64,000 bases of DNA from Cytophagaceae bacterium (lineage in GTDB: Bacteria; Bacteroidota; Bacteroidia; Cytophagales; Cyclobacteriaceae), in the NCBI GenBank assembly GCA_006969745.1, contig CP030886.1:806001-870000 (forward strand), in the 5' to 3' direction. A model generated the notes under the pieces. The model did not search any database. It saw only the letters and a list, made by a program, of their open reading frames with translations, and was not told where the DNA came from. A program made the translations under genes and the position numbers. Of the stretch, positions 17,506 through 26,579 are shown piece after piece. Position 1 is the stretch's first letter; each line of letters opens with the position of its first letter.

Positions 17506-20500
17506 TTATGGTTGTGAGGTTCGTCCGATTTCTATCCAAAATGAACCTACATATACCAAGTGCAAGGTCGAATTCACATTCATCAAGAAATTGGTATCGT
17601 TGTTCTCTAGCTGAATATTTACTCCGCCATTGTCCGCATCAATAATATCAACACCAGCTGCTTGAGCAACAAGAATGATTTCTTGTCCGGGCAACCCTGT
17701 AGCTAGATCACTGATTGGCCCTCCATCTAATGTCACAATTCGTGTGTCGGTTGCCACCGGGTCAGCACTAAATGGACCTGAGATAGCACTAACTAAATTA
17801 CCTCCCAATGAAATATCGCTAGCTGTATTAACCGCACCATTTACATCGAGTGTAGCTGTTGGATTGGCAGTGCCAATTCCTACGTTTAAATTATTATTTG
17901 TGCCGTCTCCCAATGCTATTACATTGGCAGTATTAACGAAGGTATTGTTTCCAATGGCAACTGAATTAGTGGAACCACCGGTCACTGATGCACCAAAACC
18001 AACCGCTATTGAGCCCGCTGCACCGGCCGTCGTACCTGTTCCAATCGCTGTTCCATTACCGACAGCATTTGCATTCGTACCTAATGCAATCGCACTCCCT
18101 CCTGAAGCAGCAGCAATATTTCCAATTGCTATTGAACCAGTCGACCCGGCAGTGACAATAGCATCAAATCCTAGCGCTATTGCGTTTACTCCTAATGTTT
18201 CAGCTCCAAAGCCATTAGATGTACCTCCTCCAATTGCTATGCCTCCATCTAAATCAACATAACTAGTAGTTCCAATTGATATGGCATCCAATGTTCCTGC
18301 AGAAACATCAGAAGCAGAACCTACGACAACATTTCCCGAGCCAGTAGTAATTGTATTTCCTGCACCATCACCTATTATAACATTTTGACCACCTCCCGCT
18401 AAGGCAGTAGCACCATTACCTCCAATACTATTTTGGTTAACGTCAAATACAAAATCACCAGCTCCACCTGGAGCCCAGGTAAGGTTGCCTGCACCATCAT
18501 TTGTGAGTGAACCTGTTCCCTGATTTTGAGGTAAAATCACAGTATACGCACTACTTGTCGGATGAGCTTGCAATACAAAAGCATTAGCTCCCCCATCATC
18601 TTCAAGTTCTAATGTTCCTCCAAACCCTGGAGTAGGGTTATCTACACGAATAACACCATGTGTCTCGATGATGCCGTGATTGGCTGCACTCCCAGGAAGA
18701 CCTGAAGAGATTACTACATCACCTCCGTTGCCTCCTGTGGCATCTCCATCTCCGGCATTTAAGTATAAATTACCCCCTTGATCAGGTGATCCGCTTGCTG
18801 AACCACCGGCGCTGATTGCAAAGTTATTTCCGGGACCAGTTCCATTTGTGAAAATACTAATGGACCGATCTACACCATCGAAGAAACTTACATTCCCATC
18901 AACCTCTATAGCATCACCTCCATTACTTCTAAATCTAGCAGCTTGTCCAGCACCAGAGTTTTGAACTTCGAACAAAACTCCACCATCAGCCTGCGTTTGA
19001 GAAAAGGGTAAAGTCAAGCCTCCTCCGCCAAGAGAATTCCATGATCCTGCAGTATATCCCTCGAATGCTGATCCGTTGTACCGAATCATCCCATCCTCCT
19101 CATCTCCCGGATCTGGTGACCCTAATCGAATACCTTCTGAAACGTCGATATTTCCATCATTTCTCATACCCATCCAGCTACGAACATCTGTACCTGAATC
19201 AGATAAATCCAACTGAGAATCCGGCGCACCGTTAACCACATTCATGAACAATATTTCTCCATCGTCAAAGAATATAAATGAGGCAGAATCTGAATTTGTT
19301 CTTCTCAGCTGATTTACTGTCGGAACAGAATAATCAGGATAAAGATTTGACATGATTGCATCTCCTAATATGGTTTCCGTACTGTTTTCAAAATGTCCCA
19401 TACTAAGTTCGCCACCGATTTGTAATGGAGCTCTCACATCTTGAACTCCAATGCCAACAAAGTAATCTGAGTTGATGCCATCACCCAATATAATGGTATT
19501 TGGAATATTAGCGTCTGTGTTGGTACCAATTGCTATTGCATCATTTGCATTAGACACAGCATTTCTTCCTATTGCAATTCCATCGATATTATTCGTTTGG
19601 GCGTTAAATCCAATTGCTACACTACCATCCCCCGGAGCATTTGCATTGAATCCAATACCAACCACATTTTGAGAAGTAGAGCTTGTATTTGAGCCTGATC
19701 CTATTAGCGTATTTCTAGTCCCACTAATAAGTGTTAAACCGGAATTTCGTCCAACTGTCACGTTATCTGTTCCAGTTGTAATGCCACTACCTGAATTTTC
19801 TCCAATTAAAACGTTTCTGTCTCCTCCAGTCATCAAGCTACTTCCTGCTGCAAAACCAGCGATTAGGTTTTCTGTAAACGGGTTATCAATAAGTCCTGAA
19901 CCTCCACCGATAGGTCCCCAAGCTCCTTCAATGAAGCCTTCAAAACCCTCAGCTCCAGGCTCGTTGCTATACCTTAACATTCCATTTGCTGGGACTCCAG
20001 GACGTTGTGCATCGTTGCCAATTGGCAGCTGAATTGCGTCAGTTCCAACAATATCCAATATTACTCCCGGAGTAGTTGTTCCTATCCCAATTGGTGCATC
20101 CGTTGTAATAGCAGGTCCAACACCTGCATGAATCACATTAATAACAGCACTAGAATTACTACCATTATTATTCGAAAAAGTAGCGGTATGGCCTAACCCG
20201 CTTGTAAAAGCATTAAGGGCTTGTGCAGTTCCGGTTGCATTATCATAGGATATACGAGCTGCGTCTCCTGCTCCATTACTTTGTGCAAGAAGTGCATAAG
20301 AACCAGCGGCTCCATCTGAAAGTGCTTCTAATGCCGGCACAGTGCTACCAACATTTGTAACATTAAAGAAACCTGCTCTGAAATTTCCTGTTTGTGTGAT
20401 TGAGAATGCATCTGCTGTATTATCCAATCCTGAAAAAGGTAAGACTAAACCATTATCCACAGCTGGGTTCCAATTGGCTCCATCCCAGGCCAATACTTCT

Positions 20501-23500
20501 CCTGGATTAGGCGCTATTGCAGTGGTGTGAATGCTCATATCAAACGCGTCTCCGGCTATGGCGCCTGGATCATACGTGCCAGAAAGCATATCGCCTCCCG
20601 TGTTATCTACTGCAGGGTTCCAATTGGCTCCATCCCATGCCAATACTTCTCCTGGATTAGGCGCTATTGCAGTGGTATGAATACTCATGTCAAATACGTC
20701 TCCGGCTATGGCGCCTGGATCATACGTGCCGGAAAGCATGTCGCCTCCGGTGTTGTCTACTGCAGGGTTCCAATTGGCTCCATCCCATGCCAATACTTCT
20801 CCTGGATTAGGCGCTATTGCAGTGGTATGAATACTCATGTCAAACGCATCTCCGGCTATGGCACCTGGATCATATGTGCCAGAAAGCATGTCACCTCCGG
20901 TGTTATCTACTGCCGGATTCCAATTGGCTCCATCCCATGCCAATACTTCTCCTGGGTTTGGAGCGATCGCAGTGGTATGAATACTCATGTCAAATGCGTC
21001 TCCGGCTATGGCGCCTGGATCATACGTGCCTGAAAGCATGTCGCCTCCGGTGTTATCTACTGCCGGATTCCAATTGGCTCCATCCCATGCCAATACTTCT
21101 CCTGGGTTTGGAGCGATCGCAGTGGTATGAATGCTCATATCAAACGCGTCTCCGGCTATGGCGCCTGGATCATACGTGCCTGAAAGCATGTCACCTCCGG
21201 TGTTATCTACTGCAGGGTTCCAATTGGCTCCATCCCAGGCCAATACTTCTCCTGGATTAGGCGCTATTGCAGTGGTATGAATACTCATGTCAAACGCATC
21301 TCCGGCTATGGCACCTGGATCATATGTGCCAGAAAGCATGTCGCCATCGTCACTGCTATCTAAGTCTAAGGCTGGTGCCGAGTTCACGGCTGTGGTAGCG
21401 GCTGCTACGTTTGCTGCAGTCTGGCCACCTACCTGATCTACGGTGAAGCCGGCAGTATAACTACCTGATACATCGCCGGCAGCTGGATTGGCCCCTGTTA
21501 AAACATCATCACTTGTATCTAAATCTAAAGATGCTGCTCCATTAACTGTTGCAGTCGCTGCTGCTACGTTTGCTGCAGTTTGGCCGCCTACCTGATCTAC
21601 GGTGAAACCCGCAGTATAACTACCTGATACATCACCGGCAGCTGGAGCTGTTCCTGTAGCTACATCGTCACTGCTATCTAAGTCTAAGGCTGGTGCCGAG
21701 TTCACTGCGGTGGTAGCGGCTGCTACGTTTGCTGCAGTCTGGCCACCTACTTGATCTACGGTGAAGCCGGCAGTATAACTACCTGATACATCGCCCGCAG
21801 CTGGATTGGCCCCTGTTAAAACATCATCACTTGTATCTAAATCTAAAGATGCTGCTCCATTAACTGTTGCAGTCGCTGCTGCTACGTTTGCTGCAGTCTG
21901 ACCGCCTACTTGATCGACGGTGAAGCCTGCAGTATAACTACCTGATACATCACCGGCAGCTGGAGCCGTACCTGTAGCTACATCGTCACTGCTATCTAAG
22001 TCTAATGCTGGTGCCGAGTTCACGGCTGTGGTAGCTGCTGCTACGTTTGCTGCAGTCTGGCCACCTACTTGATCTACGGTGAAGCCAGCAGTATAACTAC
22101 CTGATACATCGCCCGCAGCTGGAGCTGTTCCTGTTGCCACATCGTCACTGCTATCTAAGTCTAAGGCTGGTGCCGAGTTCACTGCGGTGGTAGCGGCTGC
22201 TACGTTTGCTGCAGTCTGGCCACCTACTTGATCTACGGTGAAGCCGGCAGTATAACTACCTGATACATCGCCCGCAGCTGGATTGGCCCCTGTTAAAACA
22301 TCATCACTTGTATCTAAATCTAAAGATGCTGCTCCATTAACTGTTGCAGTCGCTGCTGCTACGTTTGCTGCAGTCTGGCCACCTACCTGATCTACGGTGA
22401 AGCCTGCAGTATAACTACCCGATACGTCGCCCGCAGCTGGAGCTGTTCCTGTTGCCACATCGTCACTGCTATCTAAGTCTAAGGCTGGTGCCGAATTCAC
22501 GGCTGTGGTAGCGGCTGCTACGTTTGCTGCAGTCTGGCCACCTACCTGATCTACGGTGAAGCCGGCAGTATAGCTTCCTGATACATCACCGGCAGCTGGA
22601 GCCGTACCTGTAGCTACATCGTCACTGCTATCTAAGTCTAATGCTGGTGCCGAGTTCACTGCGGTGGTAGCGGCTGCTACGTTTGCTGCAGTCTGGCCAC
22701 CTACTTGATCTACGGTGAAGCCGGCAGTATAACTACCTGATACATCGCCCGCAGCTGGAGCTGTTCCTGTTGCCACATCGTCACTGCTATCTAAGTCTAA
22801 GGCTGGTGCCGAGTTCACTGCGGTGGTAGCGGCTGCTACGTTTGCTGCAGTCTGGCCACCTACTTGGTCTACGGTGAAGCCAGCAGTATAACTACCCGAT
22901 ACGTCGCCCGCAGCTGGAGCTGTGCCTGTTGCAACATCATCACTACTATCTAAGTCTAAGGCTGGTGCCGAGTTCACGGCTGTGGTAGCGGCTGCCACGT
23001 TTGCTGCAGTCTGGCCACCTACTTGATCTACGGTGAAGCCTGCAGTATAACTCCCAGAGACATCACCGGCTGCTGGATTGGCGGCATTGGTAATATCATT
23101 TGTTTGATCCAAATCGAGATTTGCAGGTATTCCTGTTAATTCTGAGAAATCAATTCCATCTTTAATATTTGCAGGAACAGTTGGGTCACTTTCTGTTACA
23201 ACAAATCCCGCAGTAGTCAAGTCAATGGTATTGCCTCTTTCAACAGAAAGATTGGTTCCCGATAGACTTAAATTCTGATTATCTGTATTTAAGGCACTTA
23301 AATCAACTGTATTTCCATTTGCTATTGAAAGATTGGTTCCTGCTAAAGTCAGGTTCTGGTTGTCAGTGTTGGTTGTTACTACCCAATTTGGGTTTACCCA
23401 GAAATAAAATGCATTTAAATCACTATCAAATATCATCAAGCCATTGTCGCTTGCGGTTAGCGAACTTGCCATTCCGGTCCTTTGGGCGGTCGTTAGGCTA

Positions 23501-23661
23501 GGAATCAATAATCCCTGATTTCCATTGGGCGCCACAAGGTGTAAAACTGCATTAGGATTAGGAGTTTCGGTATTTATTCCGGCTGTAAACTCTTGAGCAG
23601 CAAGAGTGGCTGAGAGTAACAAAGTCGCCATTGCGACGAGAAGTCTCGGGGTAATTTTCAT
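17506..23661 (-). CDS. giant surface fibre/adhesin with two tandem-repeat arrays
   Basis: 2051 residues. Signal peptide about 1-22. The following segment (NPNAVLHLVAPNGNQGLLIP) is common at the start of Bacteroidota tail-fibre-like surface proteins. Residues 189-771 are 11 tandem 53-residue repeats (AAGDVSGSYTAGFTVDQVGG core). Residues 773-1070 are 6 near-identical 50-residue repeats (GDMLSGTYDPGAIAGDAFDM core). Both repeat types recall phage tail-fibre shaft motifs (VGGQTAANV; GDML..TYDP). About 1257-1403 and 1737-1924 hold YadA-head-like SxAIG repeats. GIGT.NPT..LDV segments recur. Repeats are acidic and Ala/Gly/Asn-rich with no Lys or Arg. No type IX sorting domain, S74 chaperone or autotransporter barrel is seen at the C-terminus. 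A trimeric beta fibre at the cell surface is the best inference. Confidence 0.85.
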   Translation of the reverse strand: MKITPRLLVAMATLLLSATLAAQEFTAGINTETPNPNAVLHLVAPNGNQGLLIPSLTTAQRTGMASSLTASDNGLMIFDSDLNAFYFWVNPNWVVTTNTDNQNLTLAGTNLSIANGNTVDLSALNTDNQNLSLSGTNLSVERGNTIDLTTAGFVVTESDPTVPANIKDGIDFSELTGIPANLDLDQTNDITNAANPAAGDVSGSYTAGFTVDQVGGQTAANVAAATTAVNSAPALDLDSSDDVATGTAPAAGDVSGSYTAGFTVDQVGGQTAANVAAATTAVNSAPALDLDSSDDVATGTAPAAGDVSGSYTAGFTVDQVGGQTAANVAAATTAVNSAPALDLDSSDDVATGTAPAAGDVSGSYTAGFTVDQVGGQTAANVAAATTAVNSAPALDLDSSDDVATGTAPAAGDVSGSYTAGFTVDQVGGQTAANVAAATATVNGAASLDLDTSDDVLTGANPAAGDVSGSYTAGFTVDQVGGQTAANVAAATTAVNSAPALDLDSSDDVATGTAPAAGDVSGSYTAGFTVDQVGGQTAANVAAATTAVNSAPALDLDSSDDVATGTAPAAGDVSGSYTAGFTVDQVGGQTAANVAAATATVNGAASLDLDTSDDVLTGANPAAGDVSGSYTAGFTVDQVGGQTAANVAAATTAVNSAPALDLDSSDDVATGTAPAAGDVSGSYTAGFTVDQVGGQTAANVAAATATVNGAASLDLDTSDDVLTGANPAAGDVSGSYTAGFTVDQVGGQTAANVAAATTAVNSAPALDLDSSDDGDMLSGTYDPGAIAGDAFDMSIHTTAIAPNPGEVLAWDGANWNPAVDNTGGDMLSGTYDPGAIAGDAFDMSIHTTAIAPNPGEVLAWDGANWNPAVDNTGGDMLSGTYDPGAIAGDAFDMSIHTTAIAPNPGEVLAWDGANWNPAVDNTGGDMLSGTYDPGAIAGDAFDMSIHTTAIAPNPGEVLAWDGANWNPAVDNTGGDMLSGTYDPGAIAGDVFDMSIHTTAIAPNPGEVLAWDGANWNPAVDNTGGDMLSGTYDPGAIAGDAFDMSIHTTAIAPNPGEVLAWDGANWNPAVDNGLVLPFSGLDNTADAFSITQTGNFRAGFFNVTNVGSTVPALEALSDGAAGSYALLAQSNGAGDAARISYDNATGTAQALNAFTSGLGHTATFSNNNGSNSSAVINVIHAGVGPAITTDAPIGIGTTTPGVILDIVGTDAIQLPIGNDAQRPGVPANGMLRYSNEPGAEGFEGFIEGAWGPIGGGSGLIDNPFTENLIAGFAAGSSLMTGGDRNVLIGENSGSGITTGTDNVTVGRNSGLTLISGTRNTLIGSGSNTSSTSQNVVGIGFNANAPGDGSVAIGFNAQTNNIDGIAIGRNAVSNANDAIAIGTNTDANIPNTIILGDGINSDYFVGIGVQDVRAPLQIGGELSMGHFENSTETILGDAIMSNLYPDYSVPTVNQLRRTNSDSASFIFFDDGEILFMNVVNGAPDSQLDLSDSGTDVRSWMGMRNDGNIDVSEGIRLGSPDPGDEEDGMIRYNGSAFEGYTAGSWNSLGGGGLTLPFSQTQADGGVLFEVQNSGAGQAARFRSNGGDAIEVDGNVSFFDGVDRSISIFTNGTGPGNNFAISAGGSASGSPDQGGNLYLNAGDGDATGGNGGDVVISSGLPGSAANHGIIETHGVIRVDNPTPGFGGTLELEDDGGANAFVLQAHPTSSAYTVILPQNQGTGSLTNDGAGNLTWAPGGAGDFVFDVNQNSIGGNGATALAGGGQNVIIGDGAGNTITTGSGNVVVGSASDVSAGTLDAISIGTTSYVDLDGGIAIGGGTSNGFGAETLGVNAIALGFDAIVTAGSTGSIAIGNIAAASGGSAIALGTNANAVGNGTAIGTGTTAGAAGSIAVGFGASVTGGSTNSVAIGNNTFVNTANVIALGDGTNNNLNVGIGTANPTATLDVNGAVNTASDISLGGNLVSAISGPFSADPVATDTRIVTLDGGPISDLATGLPGQEIILVAQAAGVDIIDADNGGVNIQLENNDTNFLMNVNSTLHLVYVGSFWIEIGRTSQP
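20452..21345 (-). repeat. tandem array, 6 copies of a 150-bp unit
   Basis: Six in-frame copies within the fibre gene encode a 50-residue unit with core GDMLSGTYDPGAIAGDAFDM. Five are identical at protein level; the fifth from the N-terminus has GDVFDM instead of GDAFDM. DNA differences between copies are nearly all synonymous and are shared in mosaic combinations, such as GGATTAGGCGCTATTGC versus GGTTTGGAGCGATCGC on the plus strand. The last copy lacks its final two codons. Confidence 0.97.
21349..23097 (-). repeat. tandem array, 11 copies of a 159-bp unit
   Basis: Eleven consecutive in-frame copies of a 53-residue unit in the fibre gene. The central block (AAGDVSGSYTAGFTVDQVGG and the following QTAANVAAAT) is invariant in every copy. 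Variation is confined to the unit edges. Copies ending ATVNGAASLDLDTSD are always followed by a copy beginning DVLTGANP; this junction occurs three times. Ordered from the N-terminus, the blocks are 5, 3, 2 and 1 copies long. The first copy starts DITNAANP. Confidence 0.97.
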
Positions 23662-23685
23662 GGTTTTGACTGTTTAGCGGGTATT

Positions 23686-23693
23686 CAAAAATA
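23686..23693 (-). promoter_or_regulatory. putative -7 element for the fibre operon
   Basis: CAAAAATA on the plus strand reads TATTTTTG on the minus strand, a perfect TAnnTTTG Bacteroidota -7 element 24 bases before the fibre start codon. The -33 region about 19-20 bases upstream is T-rich (GTTTT) but lacks a clean TTTG. Confidence 0.45.
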
Positions 23694-23898
23694 ATTATTA
23701 CCAGCGGCTAAAAACTTTCATTTATGGCTTATTCGACCTAATGTGAATTTCAATAGATCGACATCTAAATCTATGGGAACAAACAAAGGATGGTAAATAT
23801 TTGAAAAAGCTAAATACCATGAACTACGGATGTAAAATCACAACTGGAGGGTATTGAGTAATGAACTAAATACTAGAAACTTAGCCTGAAAAAACACT

Positions 23899-24393
23899 AT
23901 GAATATCATTAAATTATCCGCCTACTTTATTCTCTCTATTTTACTTTTTTCGTGTGGAGGAGATTCAGACGATGCTGTTCCTGCTGGAAATAGTCTAACT
24001 GCAACAGTCACTGGTGACATTACTGCTAATTTTAATGCGTCTGGAGAAGTTCAGGGTCAAAAACTAGTACAGGCCAATCTCACGAGTTCGAGTAATGGAA
24101 ATGTGCTAGCCATTGTAGCGTCTGAAGGGACAGGTAACTCAATGGCAATCTCTATTGTTAGCTTTGATGGTGCCGGAACTTACAGCCTTGAAATCGCCTC
24201 AAGCAATACAGCAACATTCACTTCGGTAAATACATCCACCTTCGAAACAACAGGCATTACGGCTATTTCAGGAAGTATCGAGGTGACAGTTTCAGGAGAT
24301 GTTATAAATGGCACCTTTAGTTTTGACGGAGAAGGAAGTGATGACATTCAAGCTGAAGTAACTGGGCAATTTTCTGTCACCCCAGAAGAATAA
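23899..24393 (+). CDS. small surface or periplasmic lipoprotein, unknown function
   Basis: 164 residues. The N-terminus (AYFILSILLFSCGGDSDD) is a lipoprotein signal with lipobox LFSC, so Cys20 should be lipidated. The acidic residues after the GG could favour surface export, as reported for other Bacteroidota lipoproteins. The mature part is rich in Ser, Thr, Gly and acidic residues and is probably an all-beta domain; no known family is recognised. It lies 237 bases upstream of, and divergent from, the fibre operon, so it may belong to the same surface programme, but that is only positional. A hairpin terminator follows at 24432. Confidence 0.8.
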   Translation: MNIIKLSAYFILSILLFSCGGDSDDAVPAGNSLTATVTGDITANFNASGEVQGQKLVQANLTSSSNGNVLAIVASEGTGNSMAISIVSFDGAGTYSLEIASSNTATFTSVNTSTFETTGITAISGSIEVTVSGDVINGTFSFDGEGSDDIQAEVTGQFSVTPEE

Positions 24394-24431
24394 AAGAATA
24401 ATCGTATTAGTTTGTAGTTACTTTTCAATAG

Positions 24432-24465
24432 GGTGATCTGATTAGAGATCACCTTCTTGTCTTTT
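24432..24465. terminator. hairpin terminator
   Basis: GGTGATCT (24432-24439) and AGATCACC (24446-24453) form a perfect 8-bp stem with a 6-base loop. TTCTTGTCTTTT follows. It ends the lipoprotein gene and lies between it and the convergent FAD oxidoreductase gene. Confidence 0.75.
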
Positions 24466-26026
24466 AAGGGGAGCCGTACAGTTTAATGACTTGATCCATA
24501 CATCTTTCTCCATCCATTGCAGCAGAAACAATCCCACCGGCATATCCTGCTCCTTCAGCACATGGAAACAATCTTTTTATTTCTACATGCTCACAAGTAT
24601 CTTTTGCTCTTGGAATCCTCACTGGAGATGAGGTTCGGCTTTCTACTCCAACAATTTGTGCTTCATTTGTTAAATAGCCTTTCATCTTTTTCCCAAAATG
24701 CTGGAACCCTTGTCGTAATCTTTTGCCTACAAAATAAGGGAGCACTTCCATCATGTCAGCCGAACACAATCCTGGCTGATACGAGGTTTCTAACAGGCTC
24801 GGTGACAATACTCCATTAACAAAATCAACCATTCGCTGTGCAGGGGCAACCTGAGTACTACCTCCCATTTTCCACGCCCTCTTCTCAACATCTGCCTGAA
24901 ACTCCATAGCGGCCAGCTCATCGAATTTTTGGTATTCGGGAATATCCTCCAACTCGATAGCAGCTACCATTCCAGAATTGGCATACTTGCTATCTCGTCT
25001 GGAAGGACTCATACCATTTACAACCAACTCTCCGGGTGAAGTCGCAGCAGGCACAATAAATCCTCCCGGACACATACAAAATGAAAAAACACCTCGCTCC
25101 TTTCCTTTCAGGGTGGTTTGAGAAACCAATGAATAAGCGGAAGCTGGTAAGTATTCGCCTCGATCATTGCATTTGTATTGAATCTGATCTATCAATTGCT
25201 GTTGATGCTCGATTCTGACTCCCAATGCAAATGGTTTAGCTTCTATTTTCACTCGTTTAGCTTTACATAACCGAAAAATATCTCTTGCAGAATGTCCGGT
25301 TGCTAATACTACAGCTATTCCCCGATGTTCCCCTACCTCGGATTTAACTCCCTTTATTTCTCCATTATCAATGAAAAAATCTGTCACTTTAGTATCAAAG
25401 TGCACTTCGCCACCAGCGTCTTCTATGGTTTCTCTTAGGGCGGTGACCAACTTTGGTAGTTTGTTTGTACCTATATGCGGGTGTGCCTCAAATAAAATAT
25501 CAGTTGTAGCACCATGCGCCACAAGAATCTCAAAAACTCTCCGAATACTACCTCTCTTTTTTGAACGTGTATAAAGTTTACCGTCTGAATAGGTTCCTGC
25601 CCCTCCTTCACCAAAACAATAGTTACTTTCAGGATTCACAATATGATCTTTGTTGATGGCTGCCAGGTCTCGCCTTCTTGCTCTCACATCTTTGCCGCGT
25701 TCTAAAACAATTGGCTTTAACCCACCTTCTATTGCTTTTAATGCTGCGAATAATCCAGCTGGACCCGCTCCTACTATGATTACAGGTTTAGCATTGGTTA
25801 CATTGTATTCTTTGCGGAAATACTCAACATACTCGACTTTTGGAGGTGTATCCTTTATTTCTACTCTGAGGTTGACCTTAATGTTTTTTTGCCTGGCGTC
25901 GACAGATCTTCTTAAGATATCTACATATTGGCCTTGCTTGAGTTGATCTGTTCGCTTCAAATAAGCTTCTAGTACTTCGGGGCTAAATCCCACTTCAGGG
26001 CTTACTACTAGGTCATGTATTGGCAT
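24464..26026 (-). CDS. FAD-dependent dehydrogenase (COG2509-like)
   Basis: About 520 residues. The dinucleotide-binding motif VIIVGAGPAGLFAALKA lies near residue 80, and a second conserved FAD segment with GAGYAGGIVSAAMDG is near the C-terminus. CFGEGGAGTYSDGKLYTR is a signature of the uncharacterised FAD-dependent dehydrogenase family COG2509. An N-terminal ~75-residue domain precedes the FAD fold, as in that family. ATG 26026 (MPIHDLVV) is chosen over a longer frame reaching 26095, whose first 23 residues look unrelated. The gene is monocistronic on the minus strand. The substrate is unknown; no partner gene hints at it. Confidence 0.88.
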   Translation of the reverse strand: MPIHDLVVSPEVGFSPEVLEAYLKRTDQLKQGQYVDILRRSVDARQKNIKVNLRVEIKDTPPKVEYVEYFRKEYNVTNAKPVIIVGAGPAGLFAALKAIEGGLKPIVLERGKDVRARRRDLAAINKDHIVNPESNYCFGEGGAGTYSDGKLYTRSKKRGSIRRVFEILVAHGATTDILFEAHPHIGTNKLPKLVTALRETIEDAGGEVHFDTKVTDFFIDNGEIKGVKSEVGEHRGIAVVLATGHSARDIFRLCKAKRVKIEAKPFALGVRIEHQQQLIDQIQYKCNDRGEYLPASAYSLVSQTTLKGKERGVFSFCMCPGGFIVPAATSPGELVVNGMSPSRRDSKYANSGMVAAIELEDIPEYQKFDELAAMEFQADVEKRAWKMGGSTQVAPAQRMVDFVNGVLSPSLLETSYQPGLCSADMMEVLPYFVGKRLRQGFQHFGKKMKGYLTNEAQIVGVESRTSSPVRIPRAKDTCEHVEIKRLFPCAEGAGYAGGIVSAAMDGERCMDQVIKLYGSP

Positions 26027-26156
26027 ATCTACAAAAGTAGGCGGAGGGACATGAAAATGATATAGATTATACGAGCAAGTTGCAATTGAATTCAAAAACG
26101 GATGCTAGTAATTACAGCAGATAACTTTCTTATTCCCAATAGCTAAATTTAGACGT

Positions 26157-26516
26157 ATGAATATTCAAGAACACCTGGCCAAGGTTAGCCAATACTTCTC
26201 TCCAAAAGTGATTGGGGAAGTAAATGACGTTTATGTGAAAGTTGCGAAAATAAAAGGAGAGGATATCCCATGGCACAATCATGCAAATGAAGATGAAGCC
26301 TTCTTTATACTGGACGGTGAACTACTCTTTGAGGAAGAAGGAAGAGATCCATTCATGATGAAAAAAGGAGATTTTTATGTGGTGAAAAAAGCAGTGAATC
26401 ATCGAGTTTCATCAGCCAAAGAGTGCCAAATAATGTTGATAGAAAACAAATCAACAGCCCATACAGGTGAAGTAGATGCACCAATAACCAAGAGCATCCA
26501 GGATCAGCTTGATTAA
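26157..26516 (+). CDS. small cupin-domain protein
   Basis: 119 residues forming a single cupin barrel. PWHNHANEDEAFFILDGELLF (about 39-59) is cupin motif 1, with two His and one Glu placed to bind a metal, and GDFYVVKKAVNHRV (about 76-90) is motif 2 with the last metal His. Such stand-alone cupins include mannose-6-phosphate isomerase-like and dioxygenase-like proteins. The ligand here is not determinable. The gene begins 130 bases from the divergent FAD dehydrogenase and precedes a sigma factor gene. Confidence 0.85.
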   Translation: MNIQEHLAKVSQYFSPKVIGEVNDVYVKVAKIKGEDIPWHNHANEDEAFFILDGELLFEEEGRDPFMMKKGDFYVVKKAVNHRVSSAKECQIMLIENKSTAHTGEVDAPITKSIQDQLD

Positions 26517-26579
26517 TATTTTTTCATCCTTTTGTAAGAAATACGCTACTCCTGGTACTAGTGGAGTAACGATTCGAAA

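Noticed and set aside
17675-18262. 195-codon plus-strand open frame rich in Pro, Ala and Ile
   Set aside because: Antisense shadow of the low-complexity SxAIG repeats of the fibre gene.
20527-21260. Plus-strand open frames with their own 50-residue repeats (MNAHIKRVSGYG and MQWYEYSCQT types)
   Set aside because: They are reverse-strand readings of the 150-bp fibre repeats; any open frame repeats too. No signal peptide, no start context, odd composition.
20452-23097. Regular DNA repeats considered as a CRISPR array
   Set aside because: Units are contiguous, 150 or 159 bp, fully coding, without unique spacers, and no cas genes are near.
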